A stretch of 64,000 nucleotides of DNA from Acidobacteriota bacterium (GCA_003133645.1 PKYI01000087.1:1-64000), one strand, 5' to 3'; numbered from the stretch's first letter, positions 43,936 through 52,489 are shown. The notes: generated from the letters alone by a model not told the origin. Translations and numbers: made by a program.

Positions 43936-45732
43936 TCACTCGCCCGCGACGCGCCGCAGACGCGCGAGGAAAGCCGCGGGGGGCTCGAAACCGGTGAGGC
44001 GCGTCGCGGCGACTTCCTTGCCGGCGCGGAAGAAGGCGACCGTCGGCACCCCGGCCACGTCGTAGCGTTGGCGCAGCCGGTCGGTCTCGGGGTCGTTCCG
44101 GGTGAGGTCCACCTTGAACCTGGCGAACGGGGCGAGCTGCGCCGCGATTTCGGGCGACGAGAACGTCTTCTCGTCCAGTTCCTTGCAGGGCACGCACCAG
44201 GTCGCATAGAAGTCGAGGACCACGCTCCGGCCGCTCGCCATCGCCTGGTTGACGGCGCCCTCGTCGTACGCCCGCCACGTCAGGCCGGCCGCCCCAGTTG
44301 GCGCCTTGGCCGGCACGAGGAGGACCCCGGCGACGAGCACCGCGGCGCTCGCGAGGCGCATGAAGCGATCGATCCAGGGATGCTCGTGCCCGGGGCGCGC
44401 GACGAGGAGCAGGTAGAGTCCGCCCGCCACCAGCAGCCCGGCGAACACGGCGTCCCCGGTGACCGGCGGGAAGAACGGCCTGGCGAAGTACCCGGCGAGC
44501 GCGACGAGCAGGACCCCAAAGAGCTGCCGCACCCCGACCATCCACGCGCCGGAGTTGGGCAGCCGTTCGATGGCGCCCGTGAAGACCCCCAGCAGCAGGT
44601 AGGGGAGGCCAAGACCGAGCGAGAGGACGAAGAAGAGCGCGAAGCCGAGCAGGACGTCCTGGCGCTGGCCGACGTAGGTGAGCAGGCCGAGGACGAACGG
44701 CCCGATGCACGGCGCCGCCACGAGGCCGACGACGAGTCCCATCAACAGGGCGCCCAAGGCGCCGGAACGCCCGCCGGAGGCGCGCATCGCCCACGACGGC
44801 ACGCGCAACTCCCATAGGCCGAACATCGAGGCGGCGAGCGCCAGCAGGACGGCCACGATGAGGCCGACGACCCACGCCGACTGCAGCGCCGAGCCGAACA
44901 GCCGTCCGGAGAGCGCGGCCAGCACCCCGAGCGCCGAATACGTCACGCTCATCCCGAGGACGTAGACGGTCGCCAGGAGCCAGGTCCGCGACCGCTTCCC
45001 GCTGTCCTGGGCGGTGAAGAACCCGATGGTGATCGGGATCAGCGGGTATACGCACGGCGTCAGGTTGAGCGCCAACCCGGCGAGGAACACGATGGCGAGC
45101 TGGAGGAGGAGGCCGTGGGAGGCGAACCCGGAGGGGGGGCCGCCGGGTACCGGTTGGGAGGGGGCCGGCACCGAGCCGGTGGTCGCCGCCGTTGGCGGAG
45201 CGCCGGCCGGAGCCGGGCTCGCGAGGGCGAGCGCGACCACGAACGGCGCTTCCGCCGGCGCCACGCAGACCTGGTTGTTGCACGCCTGCGCCTCGACGGC
45301 GCCGCGCAGTTCGGCGGCGGGTGCGGCGCCTTCGCCGGCCGCGACCGCCACCGTAATCGCCACGCGACCCTCGAACACCGCGAGCTTGTCCTCGCTGAAC
45401 GAAAGCTTGACCAGCTGGGCGGGCGGGTAGGTTGGCGCCCCGGCGGTCCATCCGGGGGGGAGGTCGAGGCGGAGCTTCGTCGGGATCAGGTAGGGGTCGA
45501 GGGGGGCGTTCGAGTTGACGTGCCAGCCCGGCTGGACGGTCAGGACAACCGTGAGGACCCCGCTGCCGCCCGGTCGCGGCGGCGCTGACTGCCACGCCGC
45601 CGCCGCTGAGAACACGGGTTCCGCCGCGGCCGCCGGCCAGGCTGCACACACGATCAAGGCACCCGCGAGGAGAAGTGACCGCCGCACGCGACCTCCAGCT
45701 CCGGCTGCGAGCCGGGGCAGGTACTTTATCAC
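43936..45732 (-). CDS. dsbD: Thiol:disulfide interchange protein DsbD
   Basis: A 598-residue protein with the full DsbD plan. After a signal peptide (LLLAGALIVCAAWPAAAAE), the periplasmic alpha domain has AQACNNQVCVAP. The eight-segment membrane core has the cysteine-proline pairs NLTPCVYPLIPI and AAPCIGPFVLGLL. The C-terminal thioredoxin domain has FYATWCVPCKELDE. It carries reducing power to the periplasm, needed for haem attachment to the cytochromes encoded next door. GTG at 45732 follows GGGGAG. Divergent from the 11-heme cytochrome gene. Confidence 0.93.
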   Translation of the reverse strand: MIKYLPRLAAGAGGRVRRSLLLAGALIVCAAWPAAAAEPVFSAAAAWQSAPPRPGGSGVLTVVLTVQPGWHVNSNAPLDPYLIPTKLRLDLPPGWTAGAPTYPPAQLVKLSFSEDKLAVFEGRVAITVAVAAGEGAAPAAELRGAVEAQACNNQVCVAPAEAPFVVALALASPAPAGAPPTAATTGSVPAPSQPVPGGPPSGFASHGLLLQLAIVFLAGLALNLTPCVYPLIPITIGFFTAQDSGKRSRTWLLATVYVLGMSVTYSALGVLAALSGRLFGSALQSAWVVGLIVAVLLALAASMFGLWELRVPSWAMRASGGRSGALGALLMGLVVGLVAAPCIGPFVLGLLTYVGQRQDVLLGFALFFVLSLGLGLPYLLLGVFTGAIERLPNSGAWMVGVRQLFGVLLVALAGYFARPFFPPVTGDAVFAGLLVAGGLYLLLVARPGHEHPWIDRFMRLASAAVLVAGVLLVPAKAPTGAAGLTWRAYDEGAVNQAMASGRSVVLDFYATWCVPCKELDEKTFSSPEIAAQLAPFARFKVDLTRNDPETDRLRQRYDVAGVPTVAFFRAGKEVAATRLTGFEPPAAFLARLRRVAGE

Positions 45733-45813
45733 CGCTCCCCAGCGCCGGCGTCCCCGAACGGTACTTGACCGGCGCCGTTGGATGGACGAACATGACGAAC
45801 GAAGGGGAGCGTA

Positions 45814-47055
45814 ATGGAATCGAAACGTTTCATTAGTACACTTCACTGTTTTGCGGGCGTTGGATTTGCTCTGGTCCTGAGCGCGCCGACGCTGGCAGCG
45901 GATGACTCCGCGTGCCTGGAGTGCCACGGTTCCCGCCAGCAGGTCACCGATGCGGCCTCGGCGATGGACCTCAAGCTCACCGCGGACCGGATCGGGAAGC
46001 TCGTGGTGCAACCGGCCCAGACCGGGACCGTGCACGATGGCATCGGTTGCACCGATTGCCATCCGAAGGCAACCGAGGTCCCGCACCCGGCCGGGATGCT
46101 GCAGGACAACCCTTGCGCCACCTGCCATGACGACGCCCTCAAGCAGCTCAACAAGAGCTCCCACCGCGACCCGGCGGGCGGCAGCCAGTTGCGGGCCGAG
46201 TGCTGGGCCTGCCACGGCGCCCACAACGTACGGTCCGTCAAGGACCCGCAATCGGCGGTGGCGCCGATCAACGTTATCGGCCGCTGCCTTGCCTGCCACA
46301 ACAAGAGGGCGTACCTGGTGGGCGTCCACGGCCAGGCGGTCCAACTGGCGGGGCTCGACGTCGCGGCGACGTGCGTCTCGTGCCACGGCGCCCACGACAT
46401 CCTCGCGCCCTCCGAGGCCGGGTCGCGGGTCGCTCGGCGCAACATCTCGTTCACCTGCGGCAAGTGCCACGGGCGAGTGGCGGAGATTTACCGCAAGAGT
46501 GTGCATGGGGCTGCCCTCATGGCCGACGACAACCCGGACGTCCCGACGTGCGTGGACTGCCACGAGGCGCACGGGACCCCCGACCCGACGACCCCACGCT
46601 TCCGCCTCGCCTCGCCGCAGATCTGCGGGCGTTGCCACAACGACCGCACGATGATGGCCAAGTACGGTCTCTCCACGAACGTCTACAAGACCTACGTGGC
46701 GGACTTCCACGGCACCACCGCCGAGCTCTTCCGGGCGACCTCGCCGGACCAGCCGCTCAACCAGGCGGTCTGTTACGACTGCCACGGGTACCACGACGTC
46801 GAGTCGGTGCGCAAGGTCGGTCAGGCGCAGATCGACAAGCGCCTGCTCGTGCGCTGCCAGGTGTGCCACAAGGGCGCGACCGCGAGCTTCCTGAGCGCCT
46901 GGACCGGGCACTACATCCCGTCGCCGACCAAGTACGCCCCGATCTACTGGGTGAGGGTGTTCTACCGCCTCGTCATCCCGGGCACGATCGGCTTCTTCCT
47001 TCTCTACATCGCGGTCGACGTATGGGGCCGCCGCCGGAATCGGAGGTCCTCGTGA
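45814..47055 (+). CDS. Membrane-anchored 11-haem cytochrome c
   Basis: A 413-residue protein. Signal peptide (CFAGVGFALVLSAPTLAADD), eleven CXXCH motifs (CLECH, CTDCH, CATCH, CWACH, CLACH, CVSCH, CGKCH, CVDCH, CGRCH, CYDCH, CQVCH) and one C-terminal membrane helix (LVIPGTIGFFLLYIAVDVWG). It overlaps the cytochrome b gene (GTGA), so they likely form one complex, similar in concept to Cbc-type inner-membrane oxidoreductases that take quinol electrons to the periplasm. GAAGGGGAG precedes the ATG. A weak TTGACC box at 45765-45770 may be its -35. Confidence 0.92.
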   Translation: MESKRFISTLHCFAGVGFALVLSAPTLAADDSACLECHGSRQQVTDAASAMDLKLTADRIGKLVVQPAQTGTVHDGIGCTDCHPKATEVPHPAGMLQDNPCATCHDDALKQLNKSSHRDPAGGSQLRAECWACHGAHNVRSVKDPQSAVAPINVIGRCLACHNKRAYLVGVHGQAVQLAGLDVAATCVSCHGAHDILAPSEAGSRVARRNISFTCGKCHGRVAEIYRKSVHGAALMADDNPDVPTCVDCHEAHGTPDPTTPRFRLASPQICGRCHNDRTMMAKYGLSTNVYKTYVADFHGTTAELFRATSPDQPLNQAVCYDCHGYHDVESVRKVGQAQIDKRLLVRCQVCHKGATASFLSAWTGHYIPSPTKYAPIYWVRVFYRLVIPGTIGFFLLYIAVDVWGRRRNRRSS

Positions 47056-47867
47056 ACGCTCAGGTTGAGAAGGTCGGGCGGTTCACGACCCGTCACATCG
47101 CGAACCACTGGCTGATGCTGGCTACGTTCCTCGGCCTGGTGATCACCGGCATGCCGCAGAAATACGCGGCCGCCATGTGGGCCAAGGGGATCGTGCTGAT
47201 CATCGGCGGGGTGGAGCGGGTGCGCTTCATCCATCACATGTTGGGCACGATCATGGCGCTGCAGCTCCTCTGGCACGTCGTCGAGGGGGTGTGGCTGCAC
47301 CTCGTCCGGCGGCGGGCGATGCCGATGGTGCCGTGGGTCAGCGACGTCAAGGACTTCGTGCAGCAGGTCAAGTACAACCTGGGGATGGCGAAGCAGCCGC
47401 CCCGCATGGACCGGTACACCTTCGCCGAGAAGCTCGAGTACCTGGCGCTGGTCTGGGGCACGGCAGTGATGGTGCTGACCGGTCTGGTGTTGCTCTACCC
47501 GGTGCGGTGGTCGTCGTTGTTCCCGGGCGAGTGGATCCTGGCGGCGAAGGCCGCCCACGGCGGCGAGGCGGTGCTGGCGTTCCTGTCGATCCTGACGTGG
47601 CATGTCTACTTCGTCCACGTGCGCCACTGGAACACGGCGATCTTCACGGGCAAGCTGGACGAGGAGGCGTACGCCGAGGAGCACCCCCTCGAACTGGCGC
47701 GCATCCGGCGCTCCGAACCCCCGCCGCCGGCGCCGCGTCAGCGCTGGAGGGTCGTGCTGTTCGCGGTGGTGACCGTCGTCCTCGTCGCGGGCGTGGTGGC
47801 GCTCATGGTCTGGCTGCGCGGCACCGGGGCCGGACTGGGGGCGTTCAAGGCGGCGCGCTTCTCGTGA
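47052..47867 (+). CDS. Cytochrome b subunit (formate-dehydrogenase-gamma/CbcB-like)
   Basis: A 271-residue membrane protein with four core helices. Candidate haem b ligands: RHIANHWLMLATFLG, FIHHMLGTIMALQLLWHVV and LSILTWHVYFVHVRHW. A fifth hydrophobic segment near the C-terminus (VVLFAVVTVVLVAGVVALMV) follows a Pro-rich loop. Expected to exchange electrons with the quinone pool and the 11-haem partner encoded just upstream. GTG at 47052 overlaps the upstream stop. Confidence 0.87.
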   Translation: MNAQVEKVGRFTTRHIANHWLMLATFLGLVITGMPQKYAAAMWAKGIVLIIGGVERVRFIHHMLGTIMALQLLWHVVEGVWLHLVRRRAMPMVPWVSDVKDFVQQVKYNLGMAKQPPRMDRYTFAEKLEYLALVWGTAVMVLTGLVLLYPVRWSSLFPGEWILAAKAAHGGEAVLAFLSILTWHVYFVHVRHWNTAIFTGKLDEEAYAEEHPLELARIRRSEPPPPAPRQRWRVVLFAVVTVVLVAGVVALMVWLRGTGAGLGAFKAARFS

Positions 47868-47900
47868 GCGCTCGGGGACCGTTCCCGTCTCGTGTCAGAG

Positions 47901-47929
47901 TTGCGTCAGGAGCCAATGCGGCCTATCAT
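47901..47929 (+). promoter_or_regulatory. Promoter of the tetraheme cytochrome gene
   Basis: TTGCGT (47901-47906), 17-nt spacer, TATCAT (47924-47929). The transcript would have a leader of about 30 nt with GAAGGGAGGG before the ATG at 47968. This allows expression separate from the 11-haem/cytochrome b pair upstream. Confidence 0.6.
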
Positions 47930-47967
47930 CGCGTTCAGCCCGTCAAGCGGGGCGAAGGGAGGGATCG

Positions 47968-48414
47968 ATGAAGGGATCTTTCGTTTCGGTGGCAATAGGG
48001 GTGGCTATCCTTGGGCTGGGGGCCCTGGCGGCCAGTGCGGCCCCGACCTACGTCGGCGCCGAAAAGTGCAAGATGTGTCACAAGTTGCAGTACGACTCTT
48101 GGGCTCAGACAAAGCATGCCAAGGCGACCGCGGACGCCAAGGCGGCGACGGATCGGAAATTTGACGCAGCGTGCCTCACCTGCCATGCCACGGACAAGAG
48201 CGAAGCGATGGCGGGCGTGCAGTGCGAGGCGTGCCACGGCGCCGGCTCCGACTACAAGACCCTGTCCGTGATGAAGGACCTGGCGAAGGCCAAGGCCGCC
48301 GGTCTCGTGATGCCGACTCAGGAGACCTGTAACGGTTGCCACGACGGCAAGGACCACCACAAGCACAAGGAATTCACGAAGGACGTCCACGCCCACAAGG
48401 TCGCCGCCAAGTAA
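47968..48414 (+). CDS. Small periplasmic tetraheme cytochrome c
   Basis: A 148-residue exported protein. Signal peptide (VAIGVAILGLGALAASAA), then four CXXCH motifs: CKMCH, CLTCH, CEACH and CNGCH, in the spacing of cytochrome c554-type tetrahaem proteins (YVGAEKCKMCHKLQYDSWAQ, GVQCEACHGAGSDYK). The Lys/His-rich C-terminus is typical. It probably shuttles electrons from the membrane complex upstream. Strong GGGAGGG ribosome site and a strong terminator after the stop. Confidence 0.92.
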   Translation: MKGSFVSVAIGVAILGLGALAASAAPTYVGAEKCKMCHKLQYDSWAQTKHAKATADAKAATDRKFDAACLTCHATDKSEAMAGVQCEACHGAGSDYKTLSVMKDLAKAKAAGLVMPTQETCNGCHDGKDHHKHKEFTKDVHAHKVAAK

Positions 48415-48434
48415 CCCCAACTCTGCCGACGTTC

Positions 48435-48466
48435 AACGGGCGGCCTTCGCGGCCGCCCGTTTCATA
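48435..48466 (+). terminator. Rho-independent terminator after the tetraheme cytochrome gene
   Basis: Perfect 11-bp stem, AACGGGCGGCC (48435-48445) / GGCCGCCCGTT (48451-48461), with loop TTCGC and a short T-rich tail. Confidence 0.85.
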
Positions 48467-48475
48467 TTCAAGGAC

Positions 48476-48603
48476 AGTGAACAGTGAAGAGGTGAAAGAC
48501 GGAAGACGGAAGAGGAGAGAAGGAAGGAAGACGAGCCTTGTCTTTCTTCCTTCTGCCCTTTCCCTTTCTTCAACTTTTCACTCTAAACTCTTCACTGTTC
48601 ACT
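48476..48603. repeat. 128-bp hairpin-forming element built of heptamer-like units
   Basis: The ends are a perfect 16-bp inverted repeat, AGTGAACAGTGAAGAG (48476-48491) and its complement (48588-48603). The left arm is nearly all purine with 7-bp period units (AGTGAAC, AGTGAAG, AAGACGG, AAGACGG, AAGAGGA); the right arm is its pyrimidine counterpart. It lies between a terminator and the 3' end of the exonuclease gene. It encodes nothing. Confidence 0.8.
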
Positions 48604-48608
48604 TGTTC

Positions 48609-49220
48609 TTACCACTCCACCTCCACCTTGATCGGGCCGCCGGAGAAGCGGGACACCAGCACGTGGCGGTTGCGCCTGCCGAAGAGGTAGAGGTCGCGTG
48701 TGATCCGGACGTCCTCGGTGCAGTACTTCTCGATGAGGTCGAGCCGCCCCTCCTTCCACCACGCGAGGGCCTGCAGGCCGTCGGCGCTCTTGGCGGCGCC
48801 GAGCGTGGCCTGCGCCACCGAGTCGAGCTTGGGGCGGAAGCCGAGGCGGTCGTGCAGCTGGAACATGATGTCGAGGGTGGGGACGGTGTCGAACGGGACG
48901 TCGCGGTACCCCTTGAGGACTTCGTAGTCGAAGCCGAGAAGGTTGAAGCCCACGACGAGTTCCGCCGCGCGCAGGTCGTCGATCAGTTGGCCCGCCTCGG
49001 GTTCGCCGTAGCTGCGGAAGCGGTCGTCATTGAAGGAGTACACCACGCCGATCGACATCCCGAGTTCCCGCATCCCGGAGCGGCCGCCGACGTCCTGAAA
49101 CGAGCGCTGCGTCTCGAGATCGAAGACCAGGATGTTGCGGCCGGCGGGCGCCTGGCGCGCCGAGTCGTCCTCGAAAAGGCTGAGCTGGCCGCTCCACTCC
49201 TCGCGTTCGGTGTGTCGCAC
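48609..49220 (-). CDS. RNase H-like 3'-5' exonuclease-type protein (YprB-like)
   Basis: A 203-residue protein with the DnaQ/RNase H-like acidic residues: ILVFDLETQRSF (Asp-x-Glu), VVGFNLLGFDYEVLKGY, PTLDIMFQLHDRLGF, and the C-terminal KYCTEDVRITRDLYLFG (Asp). This matches the stand-alone ribonuclease-H-like family related to YprB. GTG at 49220 with GGAGG 8 nt upstream. Confidence 0.85.
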   Translation of the reverse strand: MRHTEREEWSGQLSLFEDDSARQAPAGRNILVFDLETQRSFQDVGGRSGMRELGMSIGVVYSFNDDRFRSYGEPEAGQLIDDLRAAELVVGFNLLGFDYEVLKGYRDVPFDTVPTLDIMFQLHDRLGFRPKLDSVAQATLGAAKSADGLQALAWWKEGRLDLIEKYCTEDVRITRDLYLFGRRNRHVLVSRFSGGPIKVEVEW

Positions 49221-49326
49221 GCCGTCGTCCTCCCCGGGGCGGTCAGTGTACCATGCGGATCGCAATGAGGCCCGACCCTTTCTCGGCGGACGTAGCTGGG
49301 CGTTCGGTGCCGGCGGGGGAAGGCGC

Positions 49327-50193
49327 GTGACCCCGGAACGGCGCAAGATCGCCGCGGCGTCGGTGGCGACCTGCACGGCCCTCGCACTGACGGCCGCCAA
49401 GACCGCGGTCGCCGTCACGACGGGGTCCCTGGCGGTAATGGCGGCTGCGGTCGACTCGTTGATGGACGTCGCCTGCTCCGGGCTCAACGCCTACTTCTTG
49501 GGCATCGCGGCCGACCCCCCGGATGCGGAGCACGCGTACGGCCACGGCAAGGCCGAGGCGCTGTCGGGTGTGATTCAAGCGGTGATCATCGCGGTGGGCG
49601 GTCTCTGGCTGGTGGGCCGCGGCATCTGGCGTCTGGCCAAGCCCGAGCGCATCAGCAGTCCCGAAGCCGGCATCGCGGTCGCCGCCGTGGCGCTCCTGGT
49701 TTCGCTGGTGCTCGTCGCCTACCTGCGGCACGAGGCCCGGGCGACGCGCTCGCTCGCGCTGCGGGCGGACGCGTTCCACTACGTCACGGACATTCTCACC
49801 AACGTGGTGGCCGGGGCCGCCCTCGTCCTCTACCGGGTGGTCGGGTGGCGCTGGCTGGACCCTGTCGCCTCGATCGTGATCGCGGTCTACATCGTCGTCA
49901 GCGCGGTGAGGATCCTGCGCGACGCAGGTGACGAGTTGCTCGACCGCGGCCTGCCGCGCGAGGCCGAGGACGAGGTCAACGCCTTGCTGCAGGGGTTCGC
50001 GCCGGAGATCCGCGGCTACCGCGCCTTCCGCTCGCGCCGGGCGGGGGGCACGACGTTCCTCGAGTTCCGGCTCCTGGTGGACAGGGGGGTGTCGTTCGAG
50101 CGCTCGCACGAGATCACCGAGGGGGCGATCCGCCGCATCCGCGAGCGCCACGGCCCGCACACCGAGGTCATGATCGACACCGATCCAGTGTGA
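49327..50193 (+). CDS. Cation diffusion facilitator (CDF) metal exporter
   Basis: A 288-residue protein with six membrane segments. The metal sites are visible: AAAVDSLMDVACSGLNAYF (Asp-x-x-x-Asp type, helix 2), and RADAFHYVTDILTNVVAG (His/Asp, helix 5). DPPDAEHAYGHGKAEALSG is the hallmark loop. The C-terminal cytoplasmic domain ends in HTEVMIDTDPV. Likely exports Zn, Fe or Co. GTG at 49327 with GGGGGAAGG upstream. Confidence 0.92.
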   Translation: MTPERRKIAAASVATCTALALTAAKTAVAVTTGSLAVMAAAVDSLMDVACSGLNAYFLGIAADPPDAEHAYGHGKAEALSGVIQAVIIAVGGLWLVGRGIWRLAKPERISSPEAGIAVAAVALLVSLVLVAYLRHEARATRSLALRADAFHYVTDILTNVVAGAALVLYRVVGWRWLDPVASIVIAVYIVVSAVRILRDAGDELLDRGLPREAEDEVNALLQGFAPEIRGYRAFRSRRAGGTTFLEFRLLVDRGVSFERSHEITEGAIRRIRERHGPHTEVMIDTDPV

Positions 50194-50265
50194 AGCAGGG
50201 CACGCAGGAACCGGGGACCGGGATCCGGGCACAACAAAGTCGTGGCCCGTGGTCCGTGGTCAGAG
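50194..50265. repeat. Heptamer tandem repeats (CCGGG and GTGGTCC types)
   Basis: Between two convergent genes. Units AACCGGG, GACCGGG, ATCCGGG run at about 50208-50228, and GTGGCCC, GTGGTCC, GTGGTCA at about 50242-50262. The GTGGTCC type recurs at 58728-58741. Confidence 0.7.
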
Positions 50266-50267
50266 GA

Positions 50268-50750
50268 CTACATCCCGTACAAGCCGTCGTCGTGGGTGGG
50301 GGCGGCGCCGCCGCCCTCGCCCTCGGCGCCGGTCTCGGCTTCGAGCTGGGGGCCGAGTTCTTCCTCGAGCGCGTCGGGGTCCTCTCCGGCTTCGAGGCGG
50401 CGGAACATCTCGTCCATCGTCGGGGTCATCGGCTCGCCGGAGGCCTCGGCCATCCGGCGCATCATCCGCGCCATGACGCGCGGATTCTCGGCGTCCTTCT
50501 CGTCGAGGCCGTCCGCCATCCGCATGACCTCGCTCTCCATGCGCGAGAGCGCCGCCTCGTCGGGTTGGCTTCCCCGGGGTGTCTCAGGCTTCTCCTTGGC
50601 TCTGCCCGCGACCGCGAACGCCGAGGGGACGCGGGTGAGGCCGGGGGCGCCGCACTTCGGGCAGACCGGCTGCCGCGCGGCCGACGGCGCCAGCGACAGG
50701 AAGCTGTAGATCCGGTTGCAGGCAGGGCAAAGGTACTCGAAGATCGGCAC
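50268..50750 (-). CDS. FmdB-type zinc-ribbon protein
   Basis: A 160-residue protein. The N-terminal FmdB zinc ribbon has CPAC (VPIFEYLCPACNRIY) and CPKC (PVCPKCGAPGL). The rest is Glu/Met-rich and helical (ALSRMESEVMRMADG, MARMMRRMAEASGE), ending in an acidic Gly-rich tail. Unknown function; regulatory or metal-related roles have been proposed for the family. GTG at 50750 with GAGGTG upstream. Confidence 0.82.
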   Translation of the reverse strand: MPIFEYLCPACNRIYSFLSLAPSAARQPVCPKCGAPGLTRVPSAFAVAGRAKEKPETPRGSQPDEAALSRMESEVMRMADGLDEKDAENPRVMARMMRRMAEASGEPMTPTMDEMFRRLEAGEDPDALEEELGPQLEAETGAEGEGGGAAPTHDDGLYGM

Positions 50751-50782
50751 GTTGCACCTCACGACTCGTCCAGAGCAGCGCC

Positions 50783-50823
50783 ATTCTAGCCGAACGCCTG
50801 ATCCGATGTTGGAGCGGTAGAAT
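50783..50823. promoter_or_regulatory. Divergent TAGAAT -10 boxes for the zinc-ribbon and thyX genes
   Basis: TAGAAT on the minus strand (50788-50783) and on the plus strand (50818-50823). The plus box lies 8 nt before the thyX-type ATG; the minus one leaves a leader of about 25 nt. Confidence 0.5.
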
Positions 50824-50831
50824 GCCGAACC

Positions 50832-52409
50832 ATGGGGTCCAAACCGATCGTCCGCCTTGTGGCGGCGTTTCCGCACCCGCTCGACACAGCGGTGGCGGCG
50901 GCCCGCACCTGCACCTCGTCCGCCGGGGCGATCGTGCCGGAGGCGGTCGCCGCGGGGGCGGCCGCGGTGGGCGAGGCGGGGGACACGGCGCGCGAGCGGC
51001 GCGACGCGCTGGCTCGCTCGCTATACGCCGCCGGCCATCACACGACGTTCCAGCACGCCCACTTCCTGTTCGTGCTGGAGCGGGTGAGCCGCCAGTTCGT
51101 GTGGTCGTTCCTGCACGCGCACCCGTTCGCGAACTCGGAGCAGGTGTCGCAACGCTACGTGAAGGTGTCCCCGGACGCCGTTTTCATCCCCGAGATGGGC
51201 GGCCCGGAAGCGGCCGCGTTCGCCGCGACGGTCGCGGCGCAGCACGAGGCGTACCGGCGGCTGGTCGAGCTGCTGTCACCGGTCGCCGAGGCGGAACTGC
51301 TCGCGCGCTTCCCCAACTGGCGCCGCCACCCGAAGCGGCTGGCCCGGCAGACCGAGCGCAAGGCGCAGGAGGTCGCGCGGGCGGTGCTCCCGGTGGCGAC
51401 GCACACCTCGTTGCTGCACACCGTCTCGTGCCTGACGCTGTTCCGCTACCGGCGGCTCTGCAACCAGCTCGATGTCCCGTCCGAGACCCGCCTCGTAGTT
51501 GACGCGATGGTCGCGGCCGCGCTGGCCCGCGACCCCGACCTTGCCGGTGTGCTCGAGGACCCGATCCCGCTCGAGGCGACGCCCGAGTACGCACTGTTCG
51601 CCGAGTTCCACGGCGGGGCGGCGCAGCCGGCCGCGTTCAGGGAGGAGTTCGACCGCGACCTCGGCGGCCTGACCTCGAAGCTCCTCGGCGGCGGTCGCGA
51701 CAACGTCGAGACCGTGGCGCGGGCGGTGCGCGCGGTGCTCGGGCTGCCAGCCTCCCGTCTCGCTTCCGAGGAGGCGGTCCGGCTCGCCCTCGACCCCGGC
51801 GTGAACCGCCTGCTCGGCGAGGACCTGAACCTCTCGACGCTCTCCAAGCTCGGGCGCTGCCTCCATCACGCGCACTACACGTTCGCCAAGAAGCTGTCGC
51901 ACGCCGCCGACTCGCAGGACCAGCGCCATCGGATGACGCCCGCGGCGCGGCCGCTGCTGGCGGCGGTTGTTGACGACGAACCCGACGTCGTGGTGCCGCG
52001 CCTCGTGACCCATGCGGGCGGCGAGGCACAGACGGTGTTTGACGCGGCCGTGGCGCGCGCCTGGCAAGGGGCGGCGGCGGTGCGGCGCCTCGGCGGGAGC
52101 GGGGAGGCGGCGGGTTACCTGCTGCCCAACGCCCTGGCGATCCGCATGGTCGAGTCGTCCGACCTCCTGAACCTGCACCACAAACACCGGATGCGCCTCT
52201 GCTACAACGCGCAGGAGGAGATCTGGCAGGCGTGCCTCGACGAGGCGCTGCAGATCCGCCAGGCGGAGCCGGCGATCGGGCGCTGGCTGCTGCCGCCGTG
52301 CGCGGTGCGCCAGCGGGCGGGGCGCAAGCCGTTCTGCCCCGAGGGTGACCGCTTCTGCGGCATCCCGGTGTGGCGGCTCGATCCGTGTGACTACCGCCGC
52401 ATCATTTGA
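50832..52409 (+). CDS. Flavin-dependent thymidylate synthase with two ThyX half-domains
   Basis: A 525-residue protein made of two ThyX-like halves (about 1-250 and 275-525), twice the usual size. ThyX makes dTMP from dUMP with FAD and methylene-folate. The RHRxxSxxxxSxRY signature is divided: the first half has FANSEQVSQRY but HAH in place of RHR, while the second half has SQDQRHRM without the SxRY part. The C-terminus (WLLPPCAVRQ, CGIPVWRLDPC) is Cys-rich. Such long proteins may be the sole thymidylate synthase in their lineage. Leaderless start is likely. Confidence 0.88.
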   Translation: MGSKPIVRLVAAFPHPLDTAVAAARTCTSSAGAIVPEAVAAGAAAVGEAGDTARERRDALARSLYAAGHHTTFQHAHFLFVLERVSRQFVWSFLHAHPFANSEQVSQRYVKVSPDAVFIPEMGGPEAAAFAATVAAQHEAYRRLVELLSPVAEAELLARFPNWRRHPKRLARQTERKAQEVARAVLPVATHTSLLHTVSCLTLFRYRRLCNQLDVPSETRLVVDAMVAAALARDPDLAGVLEDPIPLEATPEYALFAEFHGGAAQPAAFREEFDRDLGGLTSKLLGGGRDNVETVARAVRAVLGLPASRLASEEAVRLALDPGVNRLLGEDLNLSTLSKLGRCLHHAHYTFAKKLSHAADSQDQRHRMTPAARPLLAAVVDDEPDVVVPRLVTHAGGEAQTVFDAAVARAWQGAAAVRRLGGSGEAAGYLLPNALAIRMVESSDLLNLHHKHRMRLCYNAQEEIWQACLDEALQIRQAEPAIGRWLLPPCAVRQRAGRKPFCPEGDRFCGIPVWRLDPCDYRRII

Positions 52410-52472
52410 CCAGGCCAGGCGAACGACCGCGCGCCCGGCGGTCGCGCCACACATTCGCGCAACGGTCTCGCG

Positions 52473-52481
52473 TGCTAGCAT
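52473..52481 (+). promoter_or_regulatory. Extended -10 box of the patatin-like gene
   Basis: TGCTAGCAT (TG at 52473-52474, TAGCAT at 52476-52481), 8 nt before the GTG start at 52490, without a Shine-Dalgarno. Confidence 0.45.
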
Positions 52482-52489
52482 CCGGACTC

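Noticed and set aside
48476-48603. Heptamer element as a CRISPR array
   Set aside because: No repeat/spacer alternation and no cas genes; units are 7 bp and degenerate.
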